64,000 bases of DNA from Kosakonia cowanii JCM 10956 = DSM 18146 (GTDB taxonomy: Bacteria; Pseudomonadota; Gammaproteobacteria; Enterobacterales; Enterobacteriaceae). The notes beneath the pieces were generated by a model that was not told the DNA's origin, searched no databases, and saw nothing but the letters and a program-made list of their open reading frames with translations. Both the position numbers and the translations under genes were made by a program. The stretch lies in NCBI RefSeq assembly GCF_001975225.1, contig NZ_CP019445.1:2418001-2482000 (forward strand), given 5' to 3'. Positions 58,323 to 64,000 of this stretch are shown here, in pieces. How positions within the stretch are numbered: the first letter of the stretch is position 1; each line of letters starts with the position of its first letter.

Positions 58323-58411
58323 TTTTCCCGCCGATGCCGGCATCGCGTACTCTTCTCCCCACCGCTTCTTCTGCACATTGCACAGCCGCAAAAAAAATTT
58401 TTTTACCCACT

Positions 58412-58438
58412 CTTGAAAAACGTGCCGATGGCATTATT
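58412..58438 (+). promoter_or_regulatory. Possible sigma-32 promoter of hsp20
   Basis: CTTGAAA (58412-58418) is a perfect sigma-32 -35 element. The -10 region about 14 bp on (GGCATTATT) is a poor match to CCCCATNT. It lies about 70-95 bp upstream of the hsp20 ATG, which leaves room for the structured leader. Confidence 0.45.
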
Positions 58439-58476
58439 TTTATTAGCGGACAAGCAAGGCTTGCCTTTAACTTGAG

Positions 58477-58500
58477 CTTTTGAATTGATTATTCAGGAGG
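58477..58500 (+). promoter_or_regulatory. Candidate FourU-type RNA thermometer in the hsp20 leader
   Basis: CUUUUGAAU (58477-58485) can pair over all 9 positions with AUUCAGGAG (58491-58499) around a 5-nt UGAUU loop. The four U at 58478-58481 face AGGA (58495-58498), two of them as U-G, so the Shine-Dalgarno AGGAGG is buried 7 nt before the ATG. A further small hairpin GCAA/TTGC lies upstream at about 58453-58463. This matches the FourU design known from Salmonella agsA. It is a structure prediction by eye. Confidence 0.65.
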
Positions 58501-58507
58501 TTAACTT

Positions 58508-58975
58508 ATGGCACTCAGAACCTTGTCAGCACTCCCTGGCTTTTCAGATTCGCTTTTTGCCGATCGTTTTAACCGTATTGATTCGCTTTTTAGCCAGCTC
58601 ACCGGCAACACGCCTGTGGCGGCGACGCCTGCCTACGATCTGAAAAAAGTCGATGCCAACAACTACCTGTTGCATGTCAGCGTGCCTGGCTGGAAGGAGG
58701 AGGAGCTGGAAATCGAGACGGTAGGCGGCAACCTGCATATTTCCGGTAAGCGCAGTGAAGAGGCTTCCGAGGAAGAGCAGGGGTGGATCTATAAAGGCAT
58801 ACGGCGCGCGGATTTCCGCCTGAGCTTCTCGCTGCCCGATCATGCCAAAGTGAGCAACGCGAAATTAGAGAGCGGCATTCTGGAGGTCTCCATTTATCAG
58901 GAGATCCCCGAGAGTGAAAAACCACGCAAAATCGCTATTGAGAATAGTCAGAAGGTGATTGAGCACCAGGCATAA
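58508..58975 (+). CDS. Hsp20-family small heat-shock protein
   Basis: This 155-residue alpha-crystallin-type holdase has an N-terminal arm (MALRTLSALPGFSDSLFADRF). The alpha-crystallin domain spans about residues 41-135, with NNYLLHVSVPGWKEEELEIETVGGNLHISGKR, ADFRLSFSLPDHAKV and LESGILEVSIYQEIP. A C-terminal IxI-like segment (KIAIE) follows. It is distinct from IbpA/IbpB. A possible sigma-32 promoter and a thermosensor-like leader precede it, and a hairpin follows. It is the first gene past tRNA-Arg and may be acquired. Confidence 0.92.
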   Translation: MALRTLSALPGFSDSLFADRFNRIDSLFSQLTGNTPVAATPAYDLKKVDANNYLLHVSVPGWKEEELEIETVGGNLHISGKRSEEASEEEQGWIYKGIRRADFRLSFSLPDHAKVSNAKLESGILEVSIYQEIPESEKPRKIAIENSQKVIEHQA

Positions 58976-58999
58976 TCGTGGCGTTTTTAATCACATGCT

Positions 59000-59025
59000 A
59001 AGGCCCGCCCATGCGGGCCTTATCT
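59000..59025. terminator. Hairpin terminator after hsp20
   Basis: A perfect 9-bp stem AAGGCCCGC/GCGGGCCTT with a 4-nt loop is followed by ATCTCT. It lies between the convergent hsp20 and zinc-ribbon genes. Confidence 0.75.
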
Positions 59026-59049
59026 CTATCACCGAAGGTGATAGCACAC

Positions 59050-59232
59050 TCAGCTTGTTGCCTGAGCGAGAGCGTTTTTATCTTGATGGAAAATTTTGCT
59101 GCAGTGCGGGCACATTAACATTGCCCCTTTCTGGACGCGGGAGAAACTGTGTTCGGAATGTTGTGAGCAGTGAGGGCAGGAACATTTTACGAGGTAGTTA
59201 CGGCGGCTTTTGGCATCTTTGCGTTGTGACAT
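59050..59232 (-). CDS. Small zinc-ribbon protein
   Basis: This 60-residue protein runs from the ATG at 59232 (MSQRKDAKSRRNYLVK), with AGGA 9 nt upstream; the frame is open to 59268. Two Cys pairs (CSCPHCSQHS and MCPHCSKIF) with a spacing of about 20 residues form a zinc ribbon, and the N-terminus is strongly basic. It resembles short YnfU-type zinc-binding proteins of enterobacteria, but I am not certain of the family. Its role is unknown; nucleic-acid binding is plausible. Confidence 0.7.
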   Translation of the reverse strand: MSQRKDAKSRRNYLVKCSCPHCSQHSEHSFSRVQKGAMLMCPHCSKIFHQDKNALAQATS

Positions 59233-59551
59233 AGATTTTTTCCTGATGTATGGCCGGCAACCATACACGATTCTGCTGCGTATAGCTCGATATCATTATT
59301 TTAACTAATAACTTAGCCGCTCAGGCGCCTCCAGGATAAATCCCAATATTAAGCGAGGTTTTTAATATAACGCTATGATTTGAATAGCTATCATCATTAA
59401 CCCCTATTAACCCTGATACTGTTTCTGCGCCGCTCTTCCCGAGCGGCTTTTTTTTTACCCCTTTAATCGGCAGGCGGCATTTTTATTCACATCTTAAAGG
59501 GATGTGATTGCATCCTGCTGCACCTGATGGTGTTATATCCGACCACTGGAA
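59233..59551. other. Intergenic region with an orphan terminator
   Basis: This 319-bp AT-rich region lies between the divergent zinc-ribbon and 73-residue genes. No ORF is convincing. It contains a strong plus-strand terminator (59429-59456) that no annotated plus-strand gene within 450 bp requires, since hsp20 has its own hairpin. TATGAT and TATCAT hexamers at about 59375 and 59390 could be -10 elements of a short transcript. Confidence 0.5.
59429..59456 (+). terminator. Strong rho-independent terminator without an upstream gene
   Basis: A perfect 7-bp stem GCCGCTC/GAGCGGC with a 5-nt loop is followed by nine T. It lies 454 nt beyond the hsp20 stop and upstream of the next gene. It may end a small RNA. 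Confidence 0.88.
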
Positions 59552-59572
59552 ATGAAAACTGAGGAGCAAACA

Positions 59573-59794
59573 GTGTTAGAAGGATATTTTGATCTGGATG
59601 ACGCGACCGGTAATGACGCGCTGGAAAACAGAAAACGTTTACTGGCCGTACAGGCAGCACTGGAAATTTCGAAGGCGGCTGTCTCTGCAACAACGGCAAA
59701 TTCCGGTATTCGCAGCCAGATGGATTTACGTAATGTCTCGCAGGAAGTCGCTACGCTTGCCGATGCGATTCAGGATGCGTTAGAAGCAGATTAA
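59573..59794 (+). CDS. Small acidic protein of unknown function
   Basis: This 73-residue protein uses a GTG at 59573 (then LEGYFDLDDATGND), chosen because GAGGAG lies exactly 6 nt upstream; an in-frame ATG at 59552 has no ribosome site. It is acidic and helix-rich: ALENRKRLLAVQAALEISKAAVSATTANSG, then DLRNVSQEVATLADAIQDALEAD. I do not recognise a characterised family. It stands alone between the orphan terminator and the bgl-type operon. Confidence 0.7.
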   Translation: MLEGYFDLDDATGNDALENRKRLLAVQAALEISKAAVSATTANSGIRSQMDLRNVSQEVATLADAIQDALEAD

Positions 59795-59901
59795 CGCTTT
59801 AGCCCCGCATTGATGAAGCAGCCCGAATGGGCGTCTTCATCAATTTATCGTTATTTTCCTCTCCCCGTCATCCTTGATTATCATCACATTTCCCGTTTTG
59901 A

Positions 59902-61479
<1,578 letters not shown>

Positions 61480-61505
61480 TCCATAACCCTTATTACGCTA
61501 CAAAC

Positions 61506-61532
61506 GGTCATCGCTGCATGCGATGGCCCTTT
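61506..61532 (+). terminator. Hairpin between the glucosidase and PTS genes
   Basis: A 9-bp stem GGTCATCGC/GCGATGGCC (one U-G) with a TGCAT loop is followed by CTTTTG. It is a possible weak terminator or processing site tuning the downstream PTS gene; no second RAT is evident nearby. Confidence 0.55.
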
Positions 61533-61601
61533 TGCTCACTCGTCAACGGACAGCGGCGACAAACGACGTTTCAGGTTGTTTGATAAAACGGAAGAAGAAG
61601 A

Positions 61602-63485
61602 ATGAATAGCACGGTTCTGGCAGACAATATTCTGCGGATGGTGGGGGGCGAAAGTAACGTCGTAACGGTAATCCATTGCGCGACGCGCTTACGATTCACC
61701 GTTATCGATAATCGCAAAGTAAAACTGGCGGAGCTGAGGGCGCTGGATGGCGTGCTCACCGTCGTGTGTGAGGGCGATCGATTACAGGTCGTGATTGGCA
61801 ATCGCGTAGCAAAAGTGTTCCACGCCCTGAGCGTGCGTTGCGGTTTAATCAGCACTGAAAAAAAGCGCGGGCAGCATGAAAGGGCGGGTTGCGCGCAACT
61901 GATGAGATGGAGCGATGGTCTGGCCGATATAACGATGCCGCTTCTGGGTGTCATGATGGCCGCAGGGATCCTAAAAGGCATTCTTATTATGTGTGTCGAT
62001 GCCGGATGGTTGAACCCTGGCAGACAACGCGCCGCGACCCTGTTTGCCATTGCCGAAAGCCCTTTTAACTTTCTGCCGCTATTTCTCGCTATCCTCTGCG
62101 CGCGTAAATTTAAAGCCAATCTCTTTATTGCCGTCGCGATGGCGGGCGCTTCTCTTTCGCCGCTGGGCATGGGGATTTCGGCAGGCGGGCAGCAAGAGGC
62201 TTTTTCAGGGCTACCGTTCAGGTTGATGAATAGTAGCGGTGCGGTGATCCCGGTTATAGTCGGCGTCTGGTTAATATCGCGCATTGAGCAGGTCATCGAG
62301 CGCTATGTTGACGCGGCAAAACGCGCGATAGTGACGCCCTGTTTCCTGTTGCTGATTATTGTGCCCTTAATCGTACTGCTTCTCTTTCCTGTGGGAGTGA
62401 GCATAAGCCAGGCAATTAGCGCGCTATTTAGCGCGCTTTATAACTTCAGCCCCATTTTTACCTGCGCGCTAATGGCGGCCGCCTGGCCGCTGCTGCTGAT
62501 GTTAGGTCTGCACCAGGCATTTATTGTGCTTTTTATTAATGATATTTCGGTGATGGGGCAGAGTTTTTTGCTGGCGGCGTGCGGCCCGGCAATATTTGCC
62601 TGCTCTGCTATGTTGCTGGCGGTCAATCTGCGTAGCCGTAACAGTAAATTGAAAGCGTTGACCCGCAGCGCAATTATTCCTTCGCTTTTCGGTCTCAGCG
62701 AACCGGCTATTTATGGCGTAACGTTAAAACGTAAGAAAATGTTTTTATGCGTGCTGGTGGTGGCGGCTTTTGGCGGCGCAATGGTTGGCTACGGCAAAAA
62801 TTCCGCTATCGCCATGGCAATGCCTGGGCTGCTGACAATCCCGGTTTTTTATGGCGAAGGCTTTATCACGTATATTCTTGCGTGCAGTCTCGCATTTGTA
62901 GGCAGCCTGGGATTAATCCTGCTGACAGGGATTGAGGAGAGTTCGCTACCGGTGAACTGGGGCGAATCCCCGGACCGGGAAAATATAGCAGTCAGGCGTC
63001 CTCCACCTGCCGCGAAACCGGTTTCTGATATTACAGAGCAAATTATCGCCCCGGTTTCAGGTGAAGTGATCTCACTTGCCCAGGTCAATGATGGGGTCTT
63101 TTCTACTGGCAGCGTTGGGCCTGGTTTCGCAATTATTCCCGATGAAGGACGCGTTTATTCACCGGTGGATGGTTATATCGCCAGCACATATGCCAGCAGG
63201 CATGCAATACGCATCTGCTCGGACGCCGGGGCAGAGATCCTGATTCACGTCGGGATTAATACCGTACAGCTGGCGGGGAAATATTTTTGCGTCGAGGTAC
63301 AAACGGGAGAGGTGGTAAAACAGGGACAACTATTAATGACATTCGACCTGCTGGCTATTGCCGCTGAGGGTTATGACACGGTAACCCCCATCATCATCAC
63401 CAATAGCGAAGCCTGGCGCTCATTAGGTGCCAGCGAAAAACCGCGCTCGCGTAGCGGTGAGCGAAGCTCTGCATTATCGATATAA
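61602..63485 (+). CDS. PTS EIIBCA, beta-glucoside family permease (BglF-like)
   Basis: This 627-residue three-domain PTS protein starts with EIIB, with phosphocysteine C26 in VIHCATRLRF (residues about 1-85). EIIC has about eight to ten membrane helices (about 100-450), with MPLLGVMMAAGILKG and the signature FGLSEPAIYGVTLKRKK. The C-terminal EIIA (about 475-610) has the active His549 in AEILIHVGINTVQL. It transports and phosphorylates beta-glucosides for the upstream phospho-beta-glucosidase. In BglF the same protein controls the antiterminator BglG, which is not encoded here. The tail is Arg/Ser-rich (KPRSRSGERSS). Confidence 0.9.
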   Translation: MNSTVLADNILRMVGGESNVVTVIHCATRLRFTVIDNRKVKLAELRALDGVLTVVCEGDRLQVVIGNRVAKVFHALSVRCGLISTEKKRGQHERAGCAQLMRWSDGLADITMPLLGVMMAAGILKGILIMCVDAGWLNPGRQRAATLFAIAESPFNFLPLFLAILCARKFKANLFIAVAMAGASLSPLGMGISAGGQQEAFSGLPFRLMNSSGAVIPVIVGVWLISRIEQVIERYVDAAKRAIVTPCFLLLIIVPLIVLLLFPVGVSISQAISALFSALYNFSPIFTCALMAAAWPLLLMLGLHQAFIVLFINDISVMGQSFLLAACGPAIFACSAMLLAVNLRSRNSKLKALTRSAIIPSLFGLSEPAIYGVTLKRKKMFLCVLVVAAFGGAMVGYGKNSAIAMAMPGLLTIPVFYGEGFITYILACSLAFVGSLGLILLTGIEESSLPVNWGESPDRENIAVRRPPPAAKPVSDITEQIIAPVSGEVISLAQVNDGVFSTGSVGPGFAIIPDEGRVYSPVDGYIASTYASRHAIRICSDAGAEILIHVGINTVQLAGKYFCVEVQTGEVVKQGQLLMTFDLLAIAAEGYDTVTPIIITNSEAWRSLGASEKPRSRSGERSSALSI

Positions 63486-63595
63486 CGTTTTGACGGCAGG
63501 GATAGCGGAAGATCTACACAGGCGGTATTTATCACAACCCTGATAAAAGCTGGTGTGAAGCCGTATTTGCAAAGGAGATGAGGACGTTGCAGAGC

Positions 63596-63628
63596 AGATA
63601 AAAAAGAGGGCGATATTATTATCGCCCT
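63596..63628 (-). terminator. Terminator of the H-NS-like gene
   Basis: On the minus strand a perfect 8-bp stem GGGCGATA/TATCGCCC with a 4-nt loop is followed by TCTTTTTTA, just past the stop of the H-NS-like gene. Confidence 0.88.
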
Positions 63629-63633
63629 GCCTT

Positions 63634-64000
63634 TTAGATGGAGAAGTCTTCCAGCTTTTTGCCTTCTTCCAGCGCCTTAGCGATGACTTTCGGCGTACGG
63701 CCCTGGCCGGTCCAGCTTTTTTCAGTACCGTCTTCGTCAATATACTTATATTTAGCAGGACGCGGTGCGCGAACAGATTTGGTTTTAGTCGCCTGACCTT
63801 TCAAAGAGGATAAAAGTTCGGTTGGGTCGATACCTTCATCCAGCAACTTCTGACGAAATGCCGCCAGTTTAGCTTCTTTCTCTTCCTGCTCTTTACGTAA
63901 AGAAGATTCTTCTTCGCGGCGTTCTTCTACAACCACGGACAATTTTTCAAGCATTTCTTCCAGCGTTTCGAGCGTAACTTCACGCGCCTGTACTCGCAGG
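63634..64000 (-). CDS. H-NS-family nucleoid protein paralogue (5' end outside window)
   Basis: The last 122 codons are in the window. The frame continues without interruption to base 64000, where residues read [26 protein letters not shown], matching the H-NS/StpA oligomerisation region, so the true start lies beyond the edge. A charged linker ([19 protein letters not shown]) is followed by the DNA-binding domain with [40 protein letters not shown]. The QGR DNA-binding motif is intact. It differs from both H-NS and StpA in the linker and tail and resembles the extra H-NS-like (Hfp-type) proteins encoded on acquired islands. It may silence the AT-rich accessory genes nearby. Confidence 0.9.
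   Translation of the reverse strand, partial: LRVQAREVTLETLEEMLEKLSVVVEERREEESSLRKEQEEKEAKLAAFRQKLLDEGIDPTELLSSLKGQATKTKSVRAPRPAKYKYIDEDGTEKSWTGQGRTPKVIAKALEEGKKLEDFSI

Noticed and set aside
58193..58434. Minus-strand ORFs over the tRNA-Arg region
   Set aside because: They read through a tRNA gene on the opposite strand and contain typical tRNA-antisense peptide text (PTGFEPVTYGLEGR).

Overview
The window is an ordinary stretch of Enterobacteriaceae core chromosome with several accessory insertions. Gene order follows the E. coli acrA-to-argU segment closely: acrA/acrR, mscK, rsmS, priC, ybaN, apt, dnaX, ybaB, recR, htpG, adk, hemH, gsk, ybaL, ushA, ybaK, ybaP, copA, cueR, ybbJ, qmcA, cnoX, ybbO, tesA, ybbA, ybbP, selU, purK, purE, lpxH, ppiB, cysS, ybcI, ybcJ, folD, an sfm fimbrial operon, fimZ and argU. 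The E. coli genes aes, fsr, fetAB, ybaQ/S/T and rhsD are absent from their usual places. Protein identity to E. coli is high but not complete. I therefore place the host in a close relative (Enterobacter/Kosakonia/Klebsiella-like), without a species call.

Layout. 1-15.5 kb: efflux regulation, a mechanosensitive channel, replication and repair (priC, dnaX, ybaB-recR), purine salvage (apt, gsk), chaperone htpG, adk and hemH. 15.5-31.6 kb: a structured intergenic element flanked by REP sequences, ybaL, ushA, ybaK, ybaP, and the copper pair copA/cueR with an intact CueR-type promoter. A TM2-domain gene separates copA from cueR. An overlapping secreted-protein pair (DUF3142 plus a 735-residue partner) follows, then ybbJ-qmcA, cnoX, ybbO and tesA. 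31.5-39 kb: ybbA-ybbP, then an accessory block of a general porin and a second methionine-type ABC transporter in Q-N-I order, bounded by REP arrays. 39-50 kb: selU, purEK with a PurR box, lpxH-ppiB, cysS, ybcI, a MalI-like LacI repressor next to a glucose-family PTS EIICB gene with tandem operators, a 60-bp tandem array of a variant REP, ybcJ and folD. 50-58 kb: sfmACDHF, fimZ and a FimY-like regulator ending at tRNA-Arg(UCU), an arrangement with both E. coli sfm and Salmonella fim features. 58-64 kb, beyond the tRNA: accessory genes. These are an Hsp20 gene with a candidate FourU RNA thermometer, two small genes, a beta-glucoside PTS operon behind a BglG-type antiterminator/terminator switch, and an H-NS-family paralogue cut by the window end.

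Recoding and RNA control stand out. dnaX keeps the A AAA AAG frameshift site that makes the gamma subunit. copA keeps a C CCA AAG site that would make a 70-residue CopA(Z) copper chaperone. The bgl-type operon has a ribonucleic antiterminator overlapping a long terminator although no antiterminator gene lies in the window. The hsp20 leader can hide its Shine-Dalgarno sequence in a UUUU:AGGA helix. The most obscure item is the structured, apparently non-coding element at about 15655-15930.
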